In this document: positions 52,571 through 61,395 of the stretch, piece after piece | How the letters are laid out: the number at the start of each line of letters is the position of its first letter | How positions within the stretch are numbered: the stretch's first letter is position 1 | DNA from: MGIIb-O2 sp002494975 | GTDB lineage: Archaea > Thermoplasmatota > Poseidoniia > Poseidoniales > Thalassarchaeaceae | DNA length: 64,000 nucleotides | Reading direction: 5' to 3' | Assembly (NCBI GenBank): GCA_028355015.1 | Contig: JAOMRN010000002.1 | Location: 1-64,000 of the forward strand | The notes under the pieces: model-generated | What the model was told of the DNA's origin: nothing | The model's database searches: none | Seen by the model: the letters and a program-made list of their open reading frames with translations, nothing else | Made by a program: the position numbers and the translations under genes

Positions 52571-53102
52571 TTGGTATATTTTCCAACTTCCCTAGACATT
52601 CTTTATGAAAATAATTGCTACGAAATTTCCGAGTACTTTTCCTCACAATAAAACCACACTTAGAACAAGTCCATGCCCACTTAGACTTACTATCTTGTAA
52701 CTCTCGAGTTAATTTCTTTCCAATAATATTCATTTCTTTCTTATTAGGCCATAAATTTTCAATAATACGAAACTCTCTATTGTGAGTGAAGTTTCCGAGA
52801 CAATGAATATATTCATGGAAAAGAACAAATTCAGCATAATCAAGATATTTTTCTTGAAATAAGTTACGATTTAGACGTACTCTACAATTGTTAATACTAA
52901 TCCTCTTAGATTTATCTAAATTAGTTGTAAGGCCATGGCGAGAAACTGAGTTTTTAGAGAGATAGGATAGTTCTATTCTTGATAAATTAGACAACTCGAT
53001 ATCGCTAAAGATTCCATTACCTGAATTATCAGAAAAACATCTCATTTTAGAAATAACTATTTCTCGTAATTGATGAAAATCTGGAACTAGGTATTGTTCC
53101 AT
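52542..53102 (-). CDS. SprT-like metallopeptidase with zinc ribbon
   Basis: A 186-aa protein with a metalloprotease site HEYIHCLG (HExxH) and a downstream His-containing segment (FTHNREFRIIENLWP) that supplies the third ligand in SprT/Spartan-like proteins. A C-terminal zinc ribbon is built from CSKCG and a later His/Cys pair (FHKECLG). The layout matches SprT-like domain proteins, which in eukaryotes (SPRTN) repair DNA-protein crosslinks; the archaeal function is not established. Located 16 nt downstream of orn on the same strand. Confidence 0.72.
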   Translation of the reverse strand: MEQYLVPDFHQLREIVISKMRCFSDNSGNGIFSDIELSNLSRIELSYLSKNSVSRHGLTTNLDKSKRISINNCRVRLNRNLFQEKYLDYAEFVLFHEYIHCLGNFTHNREFRIIENLWPNKKEMNIIGKKLTRELQDSKSKWAWTCSKCGFIVRKSTRKFRSNYFHKECLGKLENIPIILPTKQEH

Positions 53103-53118
53103 AGTAATTTCTCATCTA

Positions 53119-53658
53119 TTATTCTTTGATAAAAATATGCTCTCTATAGTAAGAAAGTTCGTTAATACTGCCACGAATATCTCCTAGTGCTCTATGGCCA
53201 GAATTATTCTTCCACTTAGGTAATTCAGGATACCATCTTCTTACTAATTCTTTGACACTAGTAACATCGACACTACGATAATGAAAAAATGAGTGAAGGG
53301 TTGGCATGTATCTCCTTAGAAAACGTCGATCTTGACCAATGGTGTTACCACACAAAGGCGGTACACCAGCTAAGCAATGTAGCTGCAAAAATTCAAGAGT
53401 GGCGAATTCTGCATCACTCATACTAGTTTCGGAATCTCTAACTCGTTTTATCAAACCATTCTCTGTATGATGAGAAACATTCCACTCATCCATTTTAGCT
53501 AAATCCTCTTCCGATACAGAAATCGCGAAACTAGGTCCCTCTGCTACTATAGAAAGATCTGCTTCAGTAACAATGGTTGCAATCTCAATGATTGTATTTT
53601 CATAAGGATCTAATCCGGTCATTTCAAGATCAATCCATACCAGCCGGTCTTCAACCAT
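53119..53658 (-). CDS. orn: Oligoribonuclease
   Basis: A 179-aa DEDDh exonuclease. It begins RLVWIDLEMTGLDPYENTIIEIATIVTE with the metal-binding Asp-Glu pair; the second and third motifs are CGNTIGQDRRFLRRYMP and the terminal HRALGDI containing His and Asp. All residues of bacterial Orn appear, including the SVKELVRRWYP block. It degrades dinucleotides to mononucleotides. Orn is chiefly proteobacterial, actinobacterial and eukaryotic (REXO2) and unusual in archaea, so horizontal origin is likely. Confidence 0.92.
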   Translation of the reverse strand: MVEDRLVWIDLEMTGLDPYENTIIEIATIVTEADLSIVAEGPSFAISVSEEDLAKMDEWNVSHHTENGLIKRVRDSETSMSDAEFATLEFLQLHCLAGVPPLCGNTIGQDRRFLRRYMPTLHSFFHYRSVDVTSVKELVRRWYPELPKWKNNSGHRALGDIRGSINELSYYREHIFIKE

Positions 53659-53724
53659 GATGCTCGCGAGAACACTTCAGTCTTATGAGTTATGATTGAG
53701 CATCATTATGATAATGAATGAGTT

Positions 53725-55017
53725 GTGCGGAGGTCTATGAGTGGTGTAGGATATATACAGATACTCAAAAATAATCACTCATTTCGTCGATTATTCATAG
53801 CACAAGAATTGTCCTATATTGGAGATTGGTTCACTGTTATTGCACTATTCATATTAGCAGGGGATGCAAGTGATAATTCACCTCTAGCCATAGCCGGAGT
53901 TTTAGCAACAAGGAGTTTTTCATTAGCTGCAATGACTCCTTTTACAGGTATGTTAGCTGATCGTTACTCTCGTAAAGGGCTGATGATTTGTTCTGATTTA
54001 GCAGCTTTTATTGTTTTGGCTATAGTATTGCAATTTGATTTGTTATATACTGATAATAAACTGTTATCAGTATATTTTCTAGCAGTTGCAATGGTGGCGG
54101 CTAAATCTATTTTCGATCCTGCACAATACGCCTATTTACCAAATATTTGTAATGATGATGAACTACTAACTGCTAATGCCCTAGGGTCAGGTGGCTGGTC
54201 AATTGCATTAGGTGTAGGAGCTTCTATAGGTGGTTTGACGATTGCAGAATATGGTATAACAGTCGCATTATGGATAGACGCACTAACATTCCTTAGTTCA
54301 GCAATTTGTATCATGACGCTTCCTTTTGGCGGTCCAGATACAAGTGAACGTGAAAATATGACTCCGAAAGTTGTTACCAAGGATATTACTGATGGTTGGA
54401 AATATATTCTTCAAAATCCAGAAGTTAGAAGATTAGTAATCGCTAAGGCGCTGTGGTCTTCAGGAGGAGGAGCACAGATCTTTCTCTTGATAATGATAGG
54501 GATGACTGAAGATAACTTTGGAGATATTGCGGCAGGAATAGGGATTCTATTCATGGCCAGAGGATTTGGTTCAGGATTCGGCCCTATGGCGGGAAGACCG
54601 TTGATGAGAAATAAACTACTAAGGCCATACTTGATAGGTTTAGCAGTAGGAATATCTGGAATATTTTATATCATCATTTCATTGATGGTATGGAATAATT
54701 TACTACTGGTAATGATATTTATATCACATGCATCAAGCGGTTTCAATTGGGTTCAATCAACAACCTTGACTCAAGAACGTTCTGGAGATGAATGGAGGGG
54801 GAGAGTTGCGGGTGCAGATTTCCTCGCACTAACTCTTATGATGGGTATTTCTGCGATAACAGCAGGTTTTATTCTTGAAAATGAATTCCTTCAGTTAAGA
54901 GAAGTAATAGCTTTGTCTGCCCTTATTCAAATTATTATGGGTATAGGATGGATTGTATTGGCTTCTCCTAAAGAGAAAGTTATATTCAATTTAGAAGATC
55001 CTGTGCTCAACCTATAA
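53725..55017 (+). CDS. Major facilitator superfamily permease
   Basis: A 430-aa membrane protein with about twelve segments. MFS loop motifs are recognisable: GMLADRYSRKGLMI between TM2 and TM3 and a second-half counterpart. It belongs to the EntS/MFS drug-efflux-like group (the N-terminus LFIAQELSYIGDWFTVIAL is characteristic). Substrate unknown. Start is GTG 53725 or ATG 53737 (MSGVGYIQ). Its end overlaps a convergent gene by 11 nt. Confidence 0.85.
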   Translation: MRRSMSGVGYIQILKNNHSFRRLFIAQELSYIGDWFTVIALFILAGDASDNSPLAIAGVLATRSFSLAAMTPFTGMLADRYSRKGLMICSDLAAFIVLAIVLQFDLLYTDNKLLSVYFLAVAMVAAKSIFDPAQYAYLPNICNDDELLTANALGSGGWSIALGVGASIGGLTIAEYGITVALWIDALTFLSSAICIMTLPFGGPDTSERENMTPKVVTKDITDGWKYILQNPEVRRLVIAKALWSSGGGAQIFLLIMIGMTEDNFGDIAAGIGILFMARGFGSGFGPMAGRPLMRNKLLRPYLIGLAVGISGIFYIIISLMVWNNLLLVMIFISHASSGFNWVQSTTLTQERSGDEWRGRVAGADFLALTLMMGISAITAGFILENEFLQLREVIALSALIQIIMGIGWIVLASPKEKVIFNLEDPVLNL

Positions 55018-55855
55018 ATCGTTGAAGTGCAACTAAGACAACGATAGGTGCTATTGAGAAAACAATATCTCTCATCAATGATCGAGAAGAGGCTTGAACC
55101 TGTTTTGTAATACGTTCTCTGATTTCTGTATCAATTTTTTCAATCATTCCTGAGGCAGGATCTTTAGCCTTAATTAGAACTTCTTCAAGCATATCAACAC
55201 CCTTGTCAAGAAGATTGGTGATAATATCTTGTAATGGATTCGTTTTTTCCGGCTTATGAACTCCATCGGTATCTTCTGAGATATCAATAACCTCCCTCCA
55301 AGGACGAGGTATTGTAAACTCATCAACAGTTTTGAGAAATTCACGACCAATTACAGCACCCTCGACAATAGCTTTAGCGGTAGTCAAATTATACTTTGCA
55401 ATTGTTTGAATATTTTTACGTGAACGAGTTACCTTACCAAAATCTACAACTAACCAAATTATACCTGCTAAGATCAATAAGAATATTCCGAAATCAGGAG
55501 TCTCTTCCCAACTTTTCCATCCAATGTCGCCATTTATAACTAATCTAGCGGTTAATGCAATTAAAGCAGGTAAAATGAATGAAAGAATCTCATTCATAAC
55601 AATCTTCCAAAAGCCATCGACTGGTAATTTCTTCAATCTACCTAGGAACCATTTCACATGTTGAGTTCTATCTCCTGGTGGAGCATATGTATTAACTAAA
55701 TCAATCAATGGAGGGGCAATGAGAATTAAGCGTAATAAAAATGGAATAATTAGAAGCAATAAATATGCTTCCCAGGGAGACTCAGGAGGGAGGCTAGGGA
55801 AATATATTGCATCCGACATAATACTGACTGATACACCGTCTACCATGAATGTCAC
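55007..55855 (-). CDS. Uncharacterised membrane protein
   Basis: A 282-aa protein with no recognised family. Membrane segments are predicted at about 30-50, 85-105, 125-145 and at the extreme C-terminus (about 265-281); the region between (about 150-260) is charged and helical, with an LLDKGVDMLEEVLIKAKD amphipathic stretch that looks like an oligomerisation helix. An ATG at 55819 (MSDAIYF) is an alternative start. Follows another membrane-protein gene by 7 nt, so they form a unit. Confidence 0.6.
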   Translation of the reverse strand: MTFMVDGVSVSIMSDAIYFPSLPPESPWEAYLLLLIIPFLLRLILIAPPLIDLVNTYAPPGDRTQHVKWFLGRLKKLPVDGFWKIVMNEILSFILPALIALTARLVINGDIGWKSWEETPDFGIFLLILAGIIWLVVDFGKVTRSRKNIQTIAKYNLTTAKAIVEGAVIGREFLKTVDEFTIPRPWREVIDISEDTDGVHKPEKTNPLQDIITNLLDKGVDMLEEVLIKAKDPASGMIEKIDTEIRERITKQVQASSRSLMRDIVFSIAPIVVLVALQRFIG

Positions 55856-55862
55856 CCCTTCA

Positions 55863-56306
55863 CTATCTAGATATTCTAGATAGCGTATCTGCCTGATTCG
55901 ACGCTGTTCTGAGGAATAATATTGCTAAAATTGCCGAAGTTATGAAAGCCATGCCGATGTAATGATGAGTATTAGTCATTAGAATAGCTATACCAATCAG
56001 TGATGAATATGATATTACTTGACAAATGATCAATAATCTTTCCAACATAGCATATTCTAGTTCATGCATACCATCAAATTCTTGGATATATGAATTTATT
56101 AAGAAAAATATAGCTTGGAAGGGAAGTGCTGCAGCTAATATTGTAAGTCCTGTAATTACAATCATGTCGGGATTCGATGAATCCAATTCCAGACCCTGGA
56201 ATAAAATATTACCAGTATTCAGACCTATTATTGACGCATGAATTGTCCATGCTTTATCGTAAGAGGATGAGTTATCATTGCTCGCCCTCGCTGCCATAAA
56301 GAGCAT
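55863..56306 (-). CDS. Uncharacterised four-span membrane protein
   Basis: A 147-aa protein with about four predicted membrane segments (about 25-45, 48-68, 92-108 and 112-132) and short loops containing acidic residues (FDGMHELEY). No family recognised. Its stop is 7 nt from the start of the next membrane-protein gene, indicating co-transcription and perhaps a joint complex. Confidence 0.55.
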   Translation of the reverse strand: MLFMAARASNDNSSSYDKAWTIHASIIGLNTGNILFQGLELDSSNPDMIVITGLTILAAALPFQAIFFLINSYIQEFDGMHELEYAMLERLLIICQVISYSSLIGIAILMTNTHHYIGMAFITSAILAILFLRTASNQADTLSRISR

Positions 56307-56397
56307 TGCACTTTCTTCAATAGTTGAATATTACCCAAGATAAAACGTGTAATATCGGCATTAGTTGATAGAAATTAAGAAATCAAGTAGAAATTAT

Positions 56398-56919
56398 CTA
56401 TTTGTATAATGAAGCATGTTTTGCTCTTGTTTTAGAAATCTTAGGGCCCACAACCATTGAACAATATGGGTTGTTAGGATTGTTTGCAAAATAATTATGA
56501 TGAATATTTTCGGCAATAAAGAAATTTATCAAAGGACTGACTTCAGTCACTATATCGTCTACAAAGTTTTGCTGGAGATACCCTATTACCTCTTCGACAT
56601 CTTTTAGTTCTTCATCGTTTTTATAGAAAATAACGCTTCTATACTGAGGCCCTATATCATTTCCTTGACGATTTAATTGAGTTGGGTCGTGGCAAGTAAA
56701 GAATACTTCAAGCAATATTCTTCTAGGAATTGTATCTTCATCAAAAGTCACCTCAACAACCTCTGCGTGTCCACTTTTCTTACTGCAAACTTCCTCATAG
56801 GTTGGATTTTCAGTATGACCACCACTATATCCTGGAGTAACTTTAGTAACTCCATTTAATCCTAGTAATGCGCCTTCGACACACCAGAAACAACCACCAC
56901 CCAGCACTATGGTATCCAA
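56398..56919 (-). CDS. msrA: Peptide methionine sulfoxide reductase MsrA
   Basis: About 173 aa. The catalytic motif GGGCFWCVEG sits at the very N-terminus; HTENPTYEEVCSKKSGHAEVVEV, the FFTCHDPTQLNRQGND loop and GPQYRSVIFY are diagnostic. It repairs methionine-S-sulfoxide with thioredoxin or a similar donor. I place the start at TTG 56919 because a Shine-Dalgarno (AGGAGATGA, 56924-56932) lies 4 nt before it; the upstream ATG 56949 would overlap guaB by 26 nt. The Shine-Dalgarno coincides with the guaB stop, so translation is coupled. Confidence 0.93.
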   Translation of the reverse strand: MDTIVLGGGCFWCVEGALLGLNGVTKVTPGYSGGHTENPTYEEVCSKKSGHAEVVEVTFDEDTIPRRILLEVFFTCHDPTQLNRQGNDIGPQYRSVIFYKNDEELKDVEEVIGYLQQNFVDDIVTEVSPLINFFIAENIHHNYFANNPNNPYCSMVVGPKISKTRAKHASLYK

Positions 56920-56923
56920 TATT

Positions 56924-58387
56924 TCATCTCCTATAATTTGGAGCTTCACGAGTAATTTCTACATCATGAACATGTGATTCAGATAATCCAGCATTAGTTA
57001 TACGGACAAAATCACAATTGACTTTCATAGAAGAGATATCAGGGTTTCCGGTATATCCCATACTTGAACGTAGACCACCAGTTAGTTGATGAATTACATT
57101 CTCTACTGGGCCTCTGGCAGGTACTCTTCCTTCGATTCCTTCTGGTACATACTTACTTGTATCACCCTGTTCTGATTGGAAGTAACGATCATGAGCACCT
57201 TTGCTCATCGCACCTACTGAACCCATTCCTCGATATACTTTGTATGATCTACCTTGGTAAAGAATAACTTCGCCAGGGGCTTCGTCAGTTCCTGCAAGAA
57301 CACTGCCCACCATCACACAATCCGCACCAGCAGCAATTGCCTTAGCAATATCTCCGCTGAATTTAATTCCACCGTCAGCAATTACAGGTATGTTTGATTT
57401 CTTACAAACAGAAACTACACTTTGCACTGCAGTTAGTTGAGGAACACCAACTCCAGATACTATCCTTGTAGTACAAATAGAACCGGGACCGATTCCTACT
57501 TTTATTGCATTTGCACCTGCAGAGATTAATGCCTCTGCTGCAGCTCCTGTAGCCACATTTCCTGCAATTATCTGTGCTTCTGGGCCCGCCATTTCACGTA
57601 TCTTTGCAACTGTGTGTAAAACTCCATGAGAATGTCCATGAGCTGTATCAACAACAACTACATCTGCCCCTGCTTCAAACAAGGCAAGAGCCCTTGAAAT
57701 TCCTTTTTCACCAGTTCCTGTCGCTGCAGCAACTCGTAAACGACCATGATGATCTTTACAAGAGTCAGGATTATCTCGACTACGTTGAATATCTCTTACA
57801 GTCATCATTCCCGTGCATTTCCCGTCTGAATCTACAACTAATAATTTTTCAATTCTATGTTGATGAAGTAATTTCTTAGCGTATTCTGGATCAACATGCT
57901 CTGGGACGGTAACTAACTCTGTAGTCATCATAGAAGAAACTAGTTGCTGGTCATCATCTACAAATCGAATATCTCGATTTGTAATAATACCGACTAATAT
58001 CTCATCATTATCAATAACGGGTAAACCAGAAAAACCGTGTTTATCTTTCAATCGGCGCATTTCTCCAATAGTTGTTTCAGGAGTTATAGTAATAGGATCA
58101 AGAACTAAACCCGACTCAAATCTCTTGACTGAATTAACTTTAGAAGCTTGTTCTTCAATACTCATATTACGATGAATGACACCGATTCCACCCGCCTGGG
58201 CTAAAGCAATAGCCATACGAGATTCGGTTACTGTATCCATTGCAGCAGACATTATAGGAATGTTGAGAGAAATAGTAGACGTGAGTCTAGTTTTCAATTT
58301 CACTTGAGCCGGAAGTACCGCTGATTCAGCAGGTAACAAAAGTACGTCATCAAAGGTAAGAGCCTCTGGTATGCTGTCCTGTGCCAT
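56924..58387 (-). CDS. guaB: Inosine-5'-monophosphate dehydrogenase
   Basis: A 487-aa IMPDH, oxidising IMP to XMP in GTP synthesis. The start FDDVLLLPAESAVLP, two CBS domains (about 92-205), the phosphate loop GIGPGSICTTRIVSGVG with the catalytic Cys, ADGGIKFSGDIAKA, the YRGMGSVGAM flap and EGRVPARGPV are all present. Length is standard. msrA follows on the same transcript. A TATA-like element lies 40 nt before the ATG. Confidence 0.97.
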   Translation of the reverse strand: MAQDSIPEALTFDDVLLLPAESAVLPAQVKLKTRLTSTISLNIPIMSAAMDTVTESRMAIALAQAGGIGVIHRNMSIEEQASKVNSVKRFESGLVLDPITITPETTIGEMRRLKDKHGFSGLPVIDNDEILVGIITNRDIRFVDDDQQLVSSMMTTELVTVPEHVDPEYAKKLLHQHRIEKLLVVDSDGKCTGMMTVRDIQRSRDNPDSCKDHHGRLRVAAATGTGEKGISRALALFEAGADVVVVDTAHGHSHGVLHTVAKIREMAGPEAQIIAGNVATGAAAEALISAGANAIKVGIGPGSICTTRIVSGVGVPQLTAVQSVVSVCKKSNIPVIADGGIKFSGDIAKAIAAGADCVMVGSVLAGTDEAPGEVILYQGRSYKVYRGMGSVGAMSKGAHDRYFQSEQGDTSKYVPEGIEGRVPARGPVENVIHQLTGGLRSSMGYTGNPDISSMKVNCDFVRITNAGLSESHVHDVEITREAPNYRR

Positions 58388-58425
58388 TAAAGATGGCCTA
58401 GACCATTCCTATTTCAATGGTTCCA

Positions 58426-58436
58426 TTATAGTATAA
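58426..58436 (-). promoter_or_regulatory. TATA-like element before guaB
   Basis: Minus-strand TTATACTATAA lies about 39-49 nt before the guaB ATG in a 116-nt A/T-rich gap, giving a predicted leader of about 15 nt. Sequence and position only. Confidence 0.35.
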
Positions 58437-58503
58437 CAAAAATCAATTCAAGGAAAATATTCTTTAATTTTTATTAAACCAATTATCTATTTTCACAACG
58501 ATT

Positions 58504-59097
58504 CTAATTTTGCTTACCTTCAATTGTAATAAGTATCATTGCAGCACCTAATACCACTCTACGGTCTAACTGATTTCCATCTGGAATCTGTACTGTAAGT
58601 TTCTGAATTATGGGGTTTATTTTTTGTGTTAAAGTAATTGATGGTTGACCTTGTACATTCATAGAAAATACCTGAGGAAAGGCAAGATTTGCAAACGGAA
58701 CAAAACGGCGTATCAAAGCATTCATCATACTGTCTTCTTTAATCTCACCATATTTTTGATTATTAGAATCATAAAGAGAATAAGAGTCCTGAAGTAGTGA
58801 TTTACCTCCCTGACGCTGTACCCCTCCTATATTCTCGCCAGTATTTGGATCTGTGAAGTCATAAGATTGCGACCATATGTCAAGAACTCCACGTGCCTTA
58901 ATTTTCAAAATTTCGTGAGACTCAGAGTCATCAGAAAATACTCTAATATCCTCTTTCAACTTCAATGCTTTTTGTTTCGCATATCCAATTAAGTCCTCTT
59001 GATTATCATCTGGATAGATGTGAAATTCTTCACCTAAAATCTTCATGAGTTTTTTCCTAATGAGATATGTATTGGCATTTAACAGGTCAGTCATCAT
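58504..59097 (-). CDS. Scramblase/LURP-one-like (tubby-fold) protein
   Basis: A 197-aa protein resembling the LURP-one-related/phospholipid-scramblase-like family with a 12-strand beta-barrel around a central helix. Supporting pieces are the YLIRKKLMKILGEEFHIYP start, alternating strands such as DSYSLYDSNNQKYGEIKED, and a hydrophobic C-terminal helix (VVLGAAMILITIEG). No catalytic residues are expected. Role in archaea unknown. Assignment is by pattern and moderately sure. Confidence 0.6.
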   Translation of the reverse strand: MMTDLLNANTYLIRKKLMKILGEEFHIYPDDNQEDLIGYAKQKALKLKEDIRVFSDDSESHEILKIKARGVLDIWSQSYDFTDPNTGENIGGVQRQGGKSLLQDSYSLYDSNNQKYGEIKEDSMMNALIRRFVPFANLAFPQVFSMNVQGQPSITLTQKINPIIQKLTVQIPDGNQLDRRVVLGAAMILITIEGKQN

Positions 59098-59161
59098 GCC
59101 ACCGTATAAGTGTTGAGTGATAATTTGTTCGCCTGCCTAGAATTCTAATTCATCCATAGAA

Positions 59162-60253
59162 TTGAAATCTAAACCTTCTCTCCAAGGTCTGCCTGACACT
59201 GCCCCAATGTGGGATGTGATGTCGGAGTTGATACCCATGCAGAACCCTGTAACTAAGATTGAGCCAAAGATTGCAGCTCGTTTAGCAAAGCAAAGTTACC
59301 ACCTTGTAGGAGACCACGGAGGAGTCAAAGTTTGCCATTGGACAAAACAAAGTCTTGTTGCCGATAGATCCTGTTACAAGGGTACTTTCTATGGAATTGA
59401 AAGTCATGGTTGCATGCAAATGGCACCTAATGTAGATACCTGTAACCTAGCATGTACATATTGTTGGAGAGAGCCTCATTCAGATAGTCTGACTAAAATT
59501 GATGATGACCCATACGAGTTATTTCTTCAATCAGTAAAAGCTCACAGAAGACTATTGACTGGATTTGGAGGTCATCCCTCTGTACCAAGAGAAAAATGGT
59601 TAGACGCTCAAGATCCAAAGCATGTTGCTATTTCTCTTAACGGTGAACCAACCCTGTATTCAAGACTCGGTGAATTCTTAGATATATGTCATCAGCATGG
59701 TGTTTCTACTTTCCTTGTAACAAATGGTTCTTTACCAAAGGTAATCGAAAATCTAGATACTTTGCCTACTCAACTCTATGTTAGCGTAGATGCACCTAAC
59801 AAAGAAATTTTTGACAGGATTTGTAAGCCTAAATTCGATCAGTCAGCTTTTGAAAAATTAGAACAAACTCTAGAACTACTTCCGAGTTTAGATACAAGAA
59901 CAGTTTGTAGACACACTCTGATTAAAGGAGAATCTTTAGGCCATTGGAAAGATTATGCAAGATTAGACAATATTGCTGACCCTGATTTTATCGAAGCTAA
60001 AGGATATATTTACGTAGGGAATTCACAATCAAATCATACAATCGAGAATATGCCATCTCACGATGAAGTTATGGAGTTCTCAAGAAATCTCGCACCATTA
60101 GTTGGAAGAGAGGTATTATCTGATAGAAGAGAGAGTCGTGTTGCATTAATTGGTAAAGAAATGGTCCCAGTTACTTTGCCTACAAAAATCCGTGATCTTC
60201 CAAAAGATTTGGGTATAGCTAAACCTCAGAAATTCTCACTACCTCAACTTTAA
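59162..60253 (+). CDS. taw1: Wybutosine synthase TYW1 (archaeal Taw1), radical SAM
   Basis: A 363-aa radical SAM enzyme making the tricyclic 4-demethylwyosine at G37 of tRNA-Phe from N1-methylguanosine and pyruvate. The SAM cluster is Cys94-x3-Cys98-x2-Cys101 (CNLACTYC), preceded by a second Cys set (CHWTKQ..., SCYKG, SHGCMQM) that may hold the additional cluster. LNGEPTLYSRLGEF and YVSVDAPNKEIF are typical TYW1 motifs. The TTG start is tentative; downstream ATGs exist. No flavodoxin domain, as in other archaea. Confidence 0.93.
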   Translation: MKSKPSLQGLPDTAPMWDVMSELIPMQNPVTKIEPKIAARLAKQSYHLVGDHGGVKVCHWTKQSLVADRSCYKGTFYGIESHGCMQMAPNVDTCNLACTYCWREPHSDSLTKIDDDPYELFLQSVKAHRRLLTGFGGHPSVPREKWLDAQDPKHVAISLNGEPTLYSRLGEFLDICHQHGVSTFLVTNGSLPKVIENLDTLPTQLYVSVDAPNKEIFDRICKPKFDQSAFEKLEQTLELLPSLDTRTVCRHTLIKGESLGHWKDYARLDNIADPDFIEAKGYIYVGNSQSNHTIENMPSHDEVMEFSRNLAPLVGREVLSDRRESRVALIGKEMVPVTLPTKIRDLPKDLGIAKPQKFSLPQL

Positions 60254-60266
60254 GGGAAAATTTATT

Positions 60267-61394
60267 CTAGACTTGAATCATTGGTCGACTGGAACCACAC
60301 TCTGGACATAATTGAATATCACTATCCGCATAATCATATTTACATGCAGGACAATTAGGAGATAATACCATTGAATTATTTCCTATAGATACAGACTCCT
60401 TATCTTCGTCAACTCTCTCTAAGTGGAGGAAATCTCTATCCATTTCGGACATCTCGAATCGCCCGGGGCCTCCCAAACCGAGTAATACATCAGGTGGAAG
60501 AGTTATAGTTCCTGTATCATCAATAATTAATTCTCTTGAGTCAGATAAATCACCGATATCAACATCAGTCCCATGCTGTGCAATAAAACGACCTTCTCGA
60601 AGTTCTAGAGAGCGCTCACAAAATGAGGCTACTTCTCGGTTGTGAGTGACTAAAAGAAAGGCCACATCACTTTCTACGTGAAGCTGTTTGAATAATTGTA
60701 AAACTTCTCTACTTGTTATTGGATCTAGTGCACCTGTTGGTTCATCAGCTAAAATTAACTTTGGACTCGTAATTAAGGCTCTAGCGATTGCAACTCTTTG
60801 TTGCTCACCCCCAGAAAGTTCTTCTGGCATTCCGTATGATCTTTCACCCATACCGAGTTTATCAAGCAGTGCCTGTGCTTTTGGTCGGGCCCTTCTAGCG
60901 AGGATACCCTGATGAATAAGAGGCTGAGCAACATTATCTAGTGCGTTAAGATGAGGGAGTAAGTTAGCATCTTGGAAAATGAAAGAAACTGTCTCCTGCC
61001 TTAAATTAACTAACTGCTTACCTGTCAACCTAGTCATTCTAGTTCCAGCTAACTCTACTGATCCTGCTGATGGCTTCATTAGTCCCCCTAAGCACTTGAG
61101 TAGTGTTGACTTACCTGAACCTGATGGACCCACTACTGCTACTGCTTCTCCTTCATCGATAGAAACATTGAGACCTCTAAGTGCGACTACATTTCCATCT
61201 TCCGCATTTGATTCATATACGTGATAAATAGAATTAGCACGAAGTATTTCACTAGTTTTAGATTTTTCAAAGGAATCTTCGAATTTTAAGTCTTCGGCAA
61301 AGTCTACAAGCTGTGATTTCTTTTGCCCTTGGTATAATGTAGATGATAATACACTTGAGAATAATCCATCTAATAATGCGCTCAGTAATCCCAT
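60267..61394 (-). CDS. ABC transporter ATP-binding protein (LolD/MacB type) with C-terminal zinc ribbon
   Basis: About 375 aa from ATG 61394, which has a Shine-Dalgarno (AAAGGTGAG) 5 nt upstream. The nucleotide-binding domain has Walker A GPSGSGKST, LSGGEQQRVAIARAL, Walker B LILADEPTGALD and the H-loop VTHNREV. Two extensions are unusual: an N-terminal helical leader of about 45 residues and, after the ATPase, a linker ending in a CxxC...CxxC zinc ribbon (CPACKYDY, CPECGSS) at the extreme C-terminus. The permease gene ends 1 nt upstream, so they form one exporter. Substrates of MacB/LolCDE-type systems include lipoproteins and peptides. Confidence 0.92.
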   Translation of the reverse strand: MGLLSALLDGLFSSVLSSTLYQGQKKSQLVDFAEDLKFEDSFEKSKTSEILRANSIYHVYESNAEDGNVVALRGLNVSIDEGEAVAVVGPSGSGKSTLLKCLGGLMKPSAGSVELAGTRMTRLTGKQLVNLRQETVSFIFQDANLLPHLNALDNVAQPLIHQGILARRARPKAQALLDKLGMGERSYGMPEELSGGEQQRVAIARALITSPKLILADEPTGALDPITSREVLQLFKQLHVESDVAFLLVTHNREVASFCERSLELREGRFIAQHGTDVDIGDLSDSRELIIDDTGTITLPPDVLLGLGGPGRFEMSEMDRDFLHLERVDEDKESVSIGNNSMVLSPNCPACKYDYADSDIQLCPECGSSRPMIQV

Positions 61395-61395
61395 T

